Assembly: GCA_021373015.1 (NCBI GenBank)
Contig: JAJFTJ010000014.1
Coordinates: forward strand, 74,927-136,322
From: Nitrospiraceae bacterium
Lineage (GTDB): Bacteria > Nitrospirota > Thermodesulfovibrionia > Thermodesulfovibrionales > UBA1546
Reading direction: 5' to 3'
DNA: 61,396 nucleotides
In this document: piece after piece, positions 54,625 to 61,396 of the stretch
Position numbering within the stretch: position 1 is the first letter of the stretch
Layout of the letters: each line of letters begins with the position of its first letter
Translations under genes and position numbers: made by a program
Notes under the pieces: model-generated
Told to the model about the DNA's origin: nothing
Seen by the model: the letters and a program-made list of their open reading frames with translations, nothing else
The model's database searches: none

Positions 54625-56190
54625 ATGAGAGAGCAGCCCGAGTACTTTGGAAATGAAGAACAGGAGCTAGAAGGATTTGACTTGTTAAAAGGGATTGAAG
54701 ATGTTGAAAATGAATTCATTGAAGAAGTAAAAGGTCAGCCGGTTTCAGAGCCTGAGTATGATCCTTTAAAAATTTATCTCAAGGAGATGAGCAGCGTTCC
54801 GCTTCTTACAAAAGACGGAGAAGTAACAATAGCAAAGAGGATTAAAGAAGGCAGGAAAAAAATAGCAGAGATTGTTTTCATGCTTCCATTTACCATGACG
54901 AAACTGATAGAACTAGGCGAGCTGATTGAAAAGGGCGAAGCGCCTCTTGGAGAGATAATTCATAATGAAGAAACTGAATCAGAGGATAACCATAAAGAAA
55001 GAAAGCGGTTTTTTGCAATAACAGCGCAGCTTAAGGATTTATATGAAAAAAGAAAAAACTATCTAAGCAAACTCAAAGCAAAAGATACAAGTTCTAGCAG
55101 TAAAATAAACAAACAGCTTGAAGATAACATGAGCAGCATACTTCATAAAATTGATGATCTTAAACTAAGAGATGATGCGCTAATGATTTTTGCTGAAGAG
55201 ATCAGGGAAACAATAAATAAAGCAGAAGACATAGACAAGCATATGTTGTTTCTTAAGAAAAAGCTCAGACAACTGGGATATTACGCTGAAAAACTTCTGA
55301 AAAAGAAAAATACGAAAAAACTTAATAAAAATGCACAATCATTGCTTGATGATTATTTGTACTGCAGAACAGAGATATCAAAGAAGGAGAAGTTTGTGGG
55401 GCTTAAGTATGATGAGATGAAGAAGACCCTGAAGTTCCTAAATGAAGGTGAAGCGGGAGTGCTTGAATCAAAAAGAATGCTAATAGAGGCTAATCTCAGA
55501 CTAGTAATAAGCATAGCAAAAAAATATATGGGGAAAGGGCTGAGTTTTTCAGACCTGATACAAGAAGGCAACATCGGCCTGATGCGCGCATGTGACAAGT
55601 TTGAGTATGAGAGGGGCTATAAGTTCAGCACATACGCTACATGGTGGATAAGGCAGGCTGTAACAAGAGCACTTGCAGACCAGTCAAGAACAATCAGGAT
55701 ACCTGTGCACATGGTCGAAACAATGAACCGCATTACAAAGACAACAAGGGAACTTGTGCAGGAACTTGGCAGAGAACCTGTTCATGAAGAGATATCTTAC
55801 AGAGTGGGACTGTCTGTAGAAAAAGTAAGAAATATTCTAAAGATAGCAAAAGAACCCATCTCTCTGGAGACACCAATAGGAGAAGAGGAAAACAGCCACC
55901 TGAGCGATTTCATTGAGGATAAGGGTGCAGTTTCTCCTCTTGATTCCGCAATTCTTGATGACCTCAAAGATCAGATAGACAAGGCGCTCTTGACGCTTAA
56001 TCCAAAAGAGGAAAAGATTTTAAGAAAGAGATTTGGAATAGGAGAAGACACTCCTCAGACACTGGAAGAAGTTGGCAAGGAATTTGAGGTTACAAGAGAG
56101 AGAATAAGGCAGATAGAAGTAAGCGCAATACGAAAATTAAGACATCCCATGCGTCACAAGTGGCTCAGAGCCTTTATTCAAAGGGCTTGA
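54625..56190 (+). CDS. rpoD: primary sigma factor RpoD (sigma-70)
   Basis: 521 residues from ATG 54625, chosen for the strong AGGGAGGAG 5 bases upstream. ATG 54601 inside dnaG lacks a ribosome site. Region 1.2 begins [17 protein letters not shown] near residue 44, so the long acidic region 1.1 is nearly missing. A 180-residue non-conserved insert follows. Regions 2.1-2.4 include [28 protein letters not shown] and [16 protein letters not shown]. Regions 3 and 4 end in [20 protein letters not shown]. It directs housekeeping transcription, consistent with the TTGACA/TATAAT promoters seen here. Confidence 0.97.
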   Translation: MREQPEYFGNEEQELEGFDLLKGIEDVENEFIEEVKGQPVSEPEYDPLKIYLKEMSSVPLLTKDGEVTIAKRIKEGRKKIAEIVFMLPFTMTKLIELGELIEKGEAPLGEIIHNEETESEDNHKERKRFFAITAQLKDLYEKRKNYLSKLKAKDTSSSSKINKQLEDNMSSILHKIDDLKLRDDALMIFAEEIRETINKAEDIDKHMLFLKKKLRQLGYYAEKLLKKKNTKKLNKNAQSLLDDYLYCRTEISKKEKFVGLKYDEMKKTLKFLNEGEAGVLESKRMLIEANLRLVISIAKKYMGKGLSFSDLIQEGNIGLMRACDKFEYERGYKFSTYATWWIRQAVTRALADQSRTIRIPVHMVETMNRITKTTRELVQELGREPVHEEISYRVGLSVEKVRNILKIAKEPISLETPIGEEENSHLSDFIEDKGAVSPLDSAILDDLKDQIDKALLTLNPKEEKILRKRFGIGEDTPQTLEEVGKEFEVTRERIRQIEVSAIRKLRHPMRHKWLRAFIQRA

Positions 56191-56216
56191 CCAAATCATA
56201 CCTTTAAATTTACAAT
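56187..56216 (+). promoter_or_regulatory. promoter of the CAU tRNA
   Basis: TTGACC (56187-56192), an 18-base spacer, TACAAT (56211-56216), each 5 of 6 matches, 12 bases before the tRNA. The -35 overlaps the rpoD stop codon. Confidence 0.6.
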
Positions 56217-56228
56217 TATACCCTTAAC

Positions 56229-56304
56229 GGGCCCATAGCTCAGTTGGTAGAGCTACCGGCTCATAACCGGTTGGTCCCAGGTTCGAGTCCTGGTGGGCCC
56301 ACCA
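56229..56304 (+). tRNA. tRNA with anticodon CAU (elongator Met or Ile2)
   Basis: 76 bases with CCA encoded. GGGCCCA pairs with TGGGCCC in the acceptor. The anticodon stem ACCGG/CCGGT encloses loop CTCATAA. The T arm is CCCAG GTTCGAGT CTGGT-like with TTCGA present. The paired first position rules out the initiator tRNA. Elongator Met and lysidine-modified Ile(AUA) tRNAs cannot be separated with certainty. The GGTTGGTC downstream of the anticodon resembles Ile2. Confidence 0.9.
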
Positions 56305-56338
56305 AGAAAAAGAAAAGCCCGTTATTAGCGGAGGTGGC

Positions 56339-57067
56339 GTGCAAGAGACGATAAAACTTCTCATTGAGCTTCAGGTTATAGATACTACAATAATCAGAGA
56401 AAAGAAGATCATTGATTTAATGCCCCTAAAACTCAATGAAGTAGAGAATTCATTCAAAGAAATGCAGATAAATTTTGATAAGCAGAAACAGAAATATCTT
56501 GATTTAGAAAAAAAGAGAAAAGACAAGGAAAGGGCAGTAGAAGATATCAATGACAAGATCAAAAAGATTAAAGCTCACACAACAGATATAAAAACCAATA
56601 AGGAATATCAGGCCCACCTAAAAGAAATAGAAACAATAGAAAAAGAACGCTATGGAGTTGAAGATGGTATTCTATTAATTATGGAAGAAATAGATGCTGA
56701 AGGTAAAAAGCTGGAAGCTGAAGAAAAAAAACTCAAAGAAGAAAAAGAAAAAACAGATGTTCTTAAAAAAGAAGTTGATAAAGAAATAGCTGAGGCAAAA
56801 AAACTATTCGAAGAATTTAAGGCAAAAAGAGATGAGGCAGCAAAAAAAATAGATGCCGATGCATATAAAGACTACATGACAGTATTCAAGGCATGCGCAG
56901 GCCTTGCAGTAGTAGAGATAAGAGATGAGATATGCCTTGGCTGTAACATGAATATTCCTCCCCAGATGTGCGTTGAAATAAAAAAGAATGAAGAGATAAT
57001 TCAGTGTCCTCAGTGCAGGAGAATCCTATACTGGGTTCAGATTCCTGGGGAAAGCAATGCAGTATGA
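56339..57067 (+). CDS. coiled-coil protein with C-terminal C4 zinc ribbon
   Basis: 242 residues. A long charged coiled coil runs from about residue 10 to 175, rich in Lys and Glu. The C-terminal zinc ribbon has CLGCNMNIPPQ and CPQCRRILYW. This matches the zf-RING_7/DUF164 family, of unproven role (suggested nucleic-acid or envelope functions). The start is GTG 56339, with GGAGG 4 bases upstream. It overlaps the RNase H gene by 4 bases, a common pairing. Confidence 0.88.
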   Translation: MQETIKLLIELQVIDTTIIREKKIIDLMPLKLNEVENSFKEMQINFDKQKQKYLDLEKKRKDKERAVEDINDKIKKIKAHTTDIKTNKEYQAHLKEIETIEKERYGVEDGILLIMEEIDAEGKKLEAEEKKLKEEKEKTDVLKKEVDKEIAEAKKLFEEFKAKRDEAAKKIDADAYKDYMTVFKACAGLAVVEIRDEICLGCNMNIPPQMCVEIKKNEEIIQCPQCRRILYWVQIPGESNAV

Positions 57068-57462
57068 AAGAAGGCACTCTTTACAGCGACGGAGGATCCA
57101 GCGGAAATCCTGGCACATCAGGCATTGGCGTAGTTCTCATCTATGATACTGCAAAATTAGAACTCTCTGAGTATATAGGCATTAGCACAAATAATATCGC
57201 AGAGTATACGGCCCTTATTAGGGGACTTACAAAGGCAAAAGAATTAAATATAGAGAAACTTACCATTTTTTTAGACTCAGAGTTGGTAGTAAGACAGATA
57301 AAAGGCATTTATAAGGTAAAAAATGAGAATCTAGCAAAACTCTATCAAAAAACAGTGGCTCTACTGGCTTCTTTTTCTGCATACACAATAGATCATATAC
57401 CCAGAGAAGAGAATGCCGAAGCAGACAAGCTTGCAAAAAAGGCAATAAAAGCATTAAAGTAA
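57064..57462 (+). CDS. ribonuclease HI-family protein
   Basis: 132 residues from ATG 57064, which overlaps the preceding stop (ATGA). Catalytic acids are Asp9 (YSDGGSSGNPG), Glu47 (NNIAEYTALI), Asp71 (FLDSELVV) and Asp121 (NAEADKLA). The basic protrusion of E. coli RnhA is missing, as in the short RnhA-like (RHase_like/YpeP-type) branch. It cleaves RNA in RNA-DNA hybrids. The LysR gene starts 3 bases after its stop. Confidence 0.92.
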   Translation: MKEGTLYSDGGSSGNPGTSGIGVVLIYDTAKLELSEYIGISTNNIAEYTALIRGLTKAKELNIEKLTIFLDSELVVRQIKGIYKVKNENLAKLYQKTVALLASFSAYTIDHIPREENAEADKLAKKAIKALK

Positions 57463-57465
57463 AAC

Positions 57466-58383
57466 ATGGATGACCATAAACTTAAAGTATTTTGTACCGT
57501 AGCCGAGACAAAAAGTTTTTCAAAGGCTTCTGAAAGGATTCACATTACCCAGCCTGCAGTCAGTCTGCTTGTCCAGTCAATTGAAGAGCTCTATGAAACC
57601 AAGCTTTTTGAAAGGGCAAGCAACACAGTAACACTAACCCCTGCCGGCGAAACCCTGTACAGATATGCAAAGGAGATACTGGGACTCTATTCTAATGCTG
57701 AAAAAGAGATAGGCGAGATTACAGGACTTGTGAAGGGCAGTATAAGAATCGGCTCAAGCACAACAATAGGCAATTACCTTCTCCCTAGCGTAATAGCAGA
57801 CTTCAGGAAAAAACATCCAACCATAAAAGTTCATCTGCTTGTTGGAAATACAAAGAGGATAATAGAGTTTTTAAATGCAGGGAATATTGATATAGCACTT
57901 GTAGAGAGTGATGTTGAGAAACAAAAACTGGTTGTGGAAAAATTGCTTAGCGATGAACTCATCCTTATTGTCCCTCCGTTACATCCATGGGCAAAGAAAA
58001 AGACAGTTTCCATTCTTGAAATTACAGAAGAACCTTTTATCATGAGAGAGGAAGGCTCAGGGACAAGACAGGTTATAGAGAAATACCTTGCAAAGCACAG
58101 CATCACACCGCAGGAAATGAAAGTTACTGTGGTACTCGGTTGCACAGAGGCAATAAAAGGAGCTGTTGAAGACGGAGTTGGAATGTCGATAGTTTCACGC
58201 TGGGCAATAAGAAAAGAGATGAAATACGGCACACTGAAATTACTCCATTTCAAGGAAGAAAAACTGCTGAGAGACTTAGCGCTAGTAATGCAAAAAACAG
58301 CAATTTCATCTCATGCAGTAGATGAGTTTCTTACATACTTGAAAGCTTATCCTTTTGATAAACTATTGAATTGGGTTGAATAA
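57466..58383 (+). CDS. LysR-family transcriptional regulator (CysL/CbbR-like)
   Basis: 305 residues. The winged helix-turn-helix is at 1-60 (LKVFCTVAETKSFSKASERI, TQPAVS, LFERA, LTPAGETLY). The two-lobe effector domain runs from about 90 to 300 (GSIRIGSSTTIGNYLLPSVI, EEGSGTRQVIEKYLA). The effector pattern resembles CysL/YeiE-type regulators. The target genes are unknown; LysR genes usually control a divergent neighbour, but here the downstream neighbour is convergent. Its last 37 bases overlap the GH57 gene on the other strand. Confidence 0.92.
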   Translation: MDDHKLKVFCTVAETKSFSKASERIHITQPAVSLLVQSIEELYETKLFERASNTVTLTPAGETLYRYAKEILGLYSNAEKEIGEITGLVKGSIRIGSSTTIGNYLLPSVIADFRKKHPTIKVHLLVGNTKRIIEFLNAGNIDIALVESDVEKQKLVVEKLLSDELILIVPPLHPWAKKKTVSILEITEEPFIMREEGSGTRQVIEKYLAKHSITPQEMKVTVVLGCTEAIKGAVEDGVGMSIVSRWAIRKEMKYGTLKLLHFKEEKLLRDLALVMQKTAISSHAVDEFLTYLKAYPFDKLLNWVE

Positions 58384-59960
58384 ACCCTATAATCAATCTC
58401 AGAAAATATCATATCCTTTTTTTCAATCTTTTCCAGCCATTCCGCGGTAACCGAATCTGATTTCATTCTGCTATAAATATCTTTAAATTTCTCAATATGC
58501 CCATTAATTCTTTTAGTTGCATATTCAGCTGCAACTCCTGTCTTCAGTATGAACGGCCAGTCGCTGTGCTGTGAGAGCAGAATCTCTCTGGCTGCCTGTT
58601 TCAGCGCTCTTTTTTTGATGCCGACTGCTTTTGGAAAAGAATCTGCCAGTTCAGTCATTTTATCCGCTATTTCATGAAGGGGTCTGTAAATCCATTTATT
58701 TGAATCATTAATCCAGACATCATGATATCCTCTGTGTCCCCAGCTTGAAGCTGAGGGATTCACACGTTGCAGCTTGTTTTTTTTAAGTTCAAGATATTGT
58801 GAAGAAGTGATTGTTGTTAGATCCTTTTCTTTTGTCTTATCTATTTTTCTAAATAAAAAATTCAGCCATTCCGGACCTTCAAACCACCAGTGACCAAACA
58901 GCTCTGTATCATAAGGCGCTGTAATCACTGGATTGAACTTCATTGTTGAGTTCAGACATTCTACAGAGAGCTTCCTGTTTTTTACAAAATCTTCAGCATG
59001 CTCTTCTGCCTTTAATAATGCCTTTTCTCTTATATAGGGATTTTTTTCAGAGTTTGGACCTGTTATTGAATGGTATTTTATTCCTGTGTATGTTTTTATA
59101 TTGTCATGGTTAATTTGTGGTTTTATATAATCGGCTGGCAGGTCAAACCCTATATCCCTATAAAAATCCCTATAATCAAAATCTCCAGGATAACCTTCTA
59201 TGGAGCTCCAGACTTGCCTCGAAGAATCAATATCTCTTGGAAAAACTATAACTCCTGAAGGACATGAAACAGGACTATACAATCCGTATCTTGGCACAGG
59301 GGTTCCATTTAATACTCCGTGCGCTTCGAGAAAAGTGACTTTTATCCTTGTTTCTTTAAGCAGCTTATCCAGACCTGTAAAGTATCCGCATTCAGGAAGC
59401 CATATCCCATTTGGTCTTTTTCCAAAGTTTTTGGCATGAGTGTCTGCTGCAACTTTTATTTGAGCTCTTACAGAAGAGAGATGACTGCTGAATGCTGGAA
59501 GATATGCATGAGTTGCAGCAGTTGTTATGATCTCTATATTTCCTGTTTCAGCAAGTTTTCTGAAAGCTGATGTAAGGTCTTTTTTGTAGATATCCTCATA
59601 CAAAAACCGTATTCTTCTAAAGCGCTCGTTATACATTCTTGCCAAAGGCTCAAAAGAGGAATCTCCCTTAGTTCTTAGAATTTCTTTTTCTGAAAGCTCG
59701 ATAAGATTATTTATATGTCTAAGACATCTTTCTCTTAAAAGAGGATCATTAAACATTTCAACGAGCGATGGACTGAATGATAATGTAACATTGAAATTAA
59801 CCCTGTCATCGAGCAGAGAATTAAAAACATCGATAAGGGGGATATAGCTTTCGATGACAGCTTCGTAGAACCAGTTTTCCTCAAGAAAGAATTCGTGTTC
59901 TGGGTGTCTTATATAAGGCAGGTGTGCGTGAAGAACAAGATTAAGGTATCCTTTATACAT
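58347..59960 (-). CDS. GH57 1,4-alpha-glucan branching enzyme
   Basis: 537 residues, the family's normal length. It starts YLNLVLHAHLPYIRHP, with the GH57 His motif. The nucleophile Glu is in NGIWLPECGYF and the acid/base Asp in ITAPYDTELFGHWW. WLNFLFRK and a C-terminal helical domain (about 420-530) match the branching-enzyme type rather than amylopullulanase. It introduces alpha-1,6 branches in glycogen, although no glgA or glgC is nearby. The start overlaps the selD stop by one base (TGATG), so the two are cotranscribed. Confidence 0.9.
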   Translation of the reverse strand: MYKGYLNLVLHAHLPYIRHPEHEFFLEENWFYEAVIESYIPLIDVFNSLLDDRVNFNVTLSFSPSLVEMFNDPLLRERCLRHINNLIELSEKEILRTKGDSSFEPLARMYNERFRRIRFLYEDIYKKDLTSAFRKLAETGNIEIITTAATHAYLPAFSSHLSSVRAQIKVAADTHAKNFGKRPNGIWLPECGYFTGLDKLLKETRIKVTFLEAHGVLNGTPVPRYGLYSPVSCPSGVIVFPRDIDSSRQVWSSIEGYPGDFDYRDFYRDIGFDLPADYIKPQINHDNIKTYTGIKYHSITGPNSEKNPYIREKALLKAEEHAEDFVKNRKLSVECLNSTMKFNPVITAPYDTELFGHWWFEGPEWLNFLFRKIDKTKEKDLTTITSSQYLELKKNKLQRVNPSASSWGHRGYHDVWINDSNKWIYRPLHEIADKMTELADSFPKAVGIKKRALKQAAREILLSQHSDWPFILKTGVAAEYATKRINGHIEKFKDIYSRMKSDSVTAEWLEKIEKKDMIFSEIDYRVYSTQFNSLSKG

Positions 59961-60973
59961 CAGATGATTTTGATTTTTCCATTACCTCGCTCAACCCTGC
60001 CGATAACATTGAAGGGCACGTTCATTTTTTTAAAAAAGTCTGTTTTTTCAGGCTTCAAGGCTATGAGCAGTCCTCCTGATGTTTGAGGGTCAGTGAGTAT
60101 AAGCTTTTCCTCTTCTTTAATTTCCTGATTAAATTCCACTTTTTCTTTAATGAACAGAAGATTCTTATATGCCCCGCCGGGAACCATTCCTGATACAACC
60201 ATATCCCTTACTCTTTCCAAGACTGGCACTTTTTTGTTTTCAATAACAATATCCAATTTTGAATCTGCAACCATATTATATGCATGACCAAGCAGCCCGA
60301 ATCCTGTTACATCAGTTGCAGAGCTTGCATCAGCATTAAGCGCAGCTTCAGATGCCTTGTCATTCAAGGTAAGCATCCATTTTACAGCATGCTCAATCTC
60401 ATCATTACTTAGCGCCCTGCCTTTTAAAGAGGTTGTGAGTATGCCAATTCCAAGCGGTTTCGTAAGTATGATTATGTCTCCTGCTTGAGCGCCTGTAACT
60501 CTGAGAATTTTATTTTTATCAATAGTACCTGTCACTGAAAGACCAAATCTGATTTCAGGATCCTCAAAACTATGACCTCCAAGCAAATATGTTCCCGACC
60601 TATTCAGAGTATCCAAAGCGCCTTTTAAAATCTCTGAGATCAGGGTTGTCTCAAAATCACATATAGGGAATCCTGCCAAAGCAAGTGCAGTCAATGGTTT
60701 TCCTCCCATAGCATAGATATCGCTAAGGGAATTTACAGCGCTTATTGCTCCAAATGTGAAAGGATCATTAACAACAGGAGTTATTATGTCGGCAGTCTCG
60801 ACAAGCGCAGTATTGCCTGAGAGCAAAAAAATCCCTGCGTCGTCACCCGGCCCGACAAGCACATTTCTACTCGCAGGCTGTTTGATAGAGTGAATAATCT
60901 TTTCGAGGTCCGCCGGACCTACTTTACCGGCTCAACCGGCAGCTTTAACTTTTTCTGTCAGTCTATAGTCCAT
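59960..60973 (-). CDS. selD: selenide, water dikinase with in-frame selenocysteine UGA
   Basis: 337 residues from ATG 60973. The frame runs MDYRLTEKVKAAG, then TGA at 60934-60932, then AGKVGPADLEKI and on through GPGDDAGIF to the stop. Position 14 is where SelD proteins have Cys or Sec in the AAG(C/U)AAK motif, so TGA encodes selenocysteine. ATP-binding GPGDDAGIF and DPQTSGGLLIAL are intact. It makes selenophosphate for selenocysteine synthesis. An in-frame TAA upstream leaves ATG 60973 as the only start. The -10 TATCAT lies 7 bases before it. A caller stopping at TGA would start wrongly at GTG 60862. Confidence 0.95.
60912..60934 (-). promoter_or_regulatory. selD selenocysteine codon and SECIS-like hairpin
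   Basis: Directly after the TGA the RNA can pair GCCGG with CCGGC around a 10-base loop containing GGU. An alternative stem, GGTCC/GGACC with loop GGC, begins 12 bases after TGA, near the spacing of the E. coli fdhF element. Either could be the SelB-binding hairpin; they are mutually exclusive. Confidence 0.65.
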
Positions 60974-60980
60974 GTAAAAG

Positions 60981-61009
60981 ATGATACACGATTAGAATCA
61001 AGGATACAA
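60981..61009 (-). promoter_or_regulatory. putative selD promoter, leaderless type
   Basis: On the minus strand TTGTAT (61009-61004, weak), 17 bases, TATCAT (60986-60981, 5 of 6), then 7 bases to ATG 60973. It begins right after the mutL stop. No ribosome binding site is present. Confidence 0.4.
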
Positions 61010-61396
61010 CTATTTACGTTTAAAAAACTTCTTGAGATCATCAAGAGAAAAGAAAATTCTGGTTGGTCTTCCATGAGGACATTGGTCAGGGAAATCTGTT
61101 TTATCGAGGTCAGCAATGAGGCTTGAGAATTCTTCCTGATTAAGGATTTCTTTGCCGCGAACAGAACTATGACATGCGATACTCGCTGCAATTTTCTCCT
61201 TTAAGGATCTTTCAGGCGATAGTCCTTCAATAAGTGAAGATGCGATATCAGAGAGAATCCCCCTGATATCAGAATTCATCAACTCATCCGGCAGAGATCG
61301 GATAATTATTGTGTCATGTCCAAAATCATCAATGTCAATTCCGAATTCATCGAGAAGATTTTCATTCTCAAGGATAATTTTATATTCTTTGGCAGA
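61010..61396 (-). CDS. mutL: DNA mismatch repair protein MutL, C-terminal part (runs off the window end)
   Basis: About 128 codons are visible, ending at TAG 61012-61010. ACHSSVRGKEILN, then LIADLDKTDFPDQCPHGRPT and FFSLDDLKKFF are the C-terminal dimerisation domain of MutL. The CPHGRP box is the zinc-site motif of nicking-type MutL, so this MutL probably has endonuclease activity and the cell need not use MutH. The N-terminal ATPase lies outside. selD follows 36 bases downstream on the same strand. Confidence 0.95.
   Translation of the reverse strand, partial: SAKEYKIILENENLLDEFGIDIDDFGHDTIIIRSLPDELMNSDIRGILSDIASSLIEGLSPERSLKEKIAASIACHSSVRGKEILNQEEFSSLIADLDKTDFPDQCPHGRPTRIFFSLDDLKKFFKRK

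Noticed and set aside
59960-60862. selD starting at GTG 60862
   Set aside because: It would lack the catalytic Sec/Cys segment, which is present upstream in frame across a TGA codon.

Overview
The window is a gene-dense, AT-rich stretch (by eye clearly below 50% G+C, not counted) of a Gram-negative bacterial chromosome. It carries an outer-membrane TonB receptor, a PilMNOPQ type IV pilus machine, apolipoprotein N-acyltransferase and two periplasmic HtrA proteases. The gene mix (tig-clpP-clpX, pilMNOPQ followed by aroC-aroK-aroB, PocR/GAF/GGDEF signalling proteins, a GH57 branching enzyme, selenocysteine use) suggests Nitrospirota or a neighbouring deltaproteobacterial-type lineage. This is inference; no rRNA is present to settle it. 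There are no insertion sequences, prophage genes or CRISPR arrays, and no gene-free gap exceeds 300 bases.

Layout. 1-8.1 kb: 5' part of polA (minus), then tig-clpP-clpX-htrA and comM (protein quality control, DNA uptake). 8.1-16.9 kb is the accessory part: a TonB-dependent receptor translationally coupled to two divergent citrate-synthase-fold genes, followed by an overlapping trio of an IlvB-type ThDP enzyme, an orphan periplasmic binding protein and a hybrid histidine kinase. 16.9-24.8 kb: gyrB, dnaN and dnaA (minus), a replication origin with DnaA boxes and DnaA-trios, prfB with its programmed +1 frameshift, and lnt. 24.9-32.8 kb: tRNA-Phe, then a signalling island with two diguanylate cyclases, a DsbC-like protein, an AAA ATPase fused to an RsbW-like kinase, its STAS partner and an HD-GYP phosphodiesterase. 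32.8-37.3 kb: tRNA-Leu, accA, dnaE (minus). 37.5-49.9 kb: a second htrA, a PIN-TRAM protein, ispD-ispF-truB, pilMNOPQ and aroC-aroK-aroB. 49.9-61.4 kb: selB, a NIF3-like gene, dnaG-rpoD, a CAU tRNA, a zinc-ribbon protein, RNase H, a LysR regulator, a GH57 glucan branching enzyme, a selenocysteine-containing selD and the 3' end of mutL.

Themes. UGA is recoded twice: as selenocysteine in selD (SelB is encoded 9 kb away) and as the frameshift signal in prfB, whose product also has SPY instead of SPF in the stop-codon-reading tripeptide. Several genes that begin transcription units have a sigma70-like -10 hexamer 5 to 7 bases before the ATG and no Shine-Dalgarno sequence, while genes inside operons usually have good Shine-Dalgarno sites. 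This points to leaderless mRNAs. The least conventional loci are the TonB receptor/citrate-synthase-fold operon and the c-di-GMP/partner-switching cassette.
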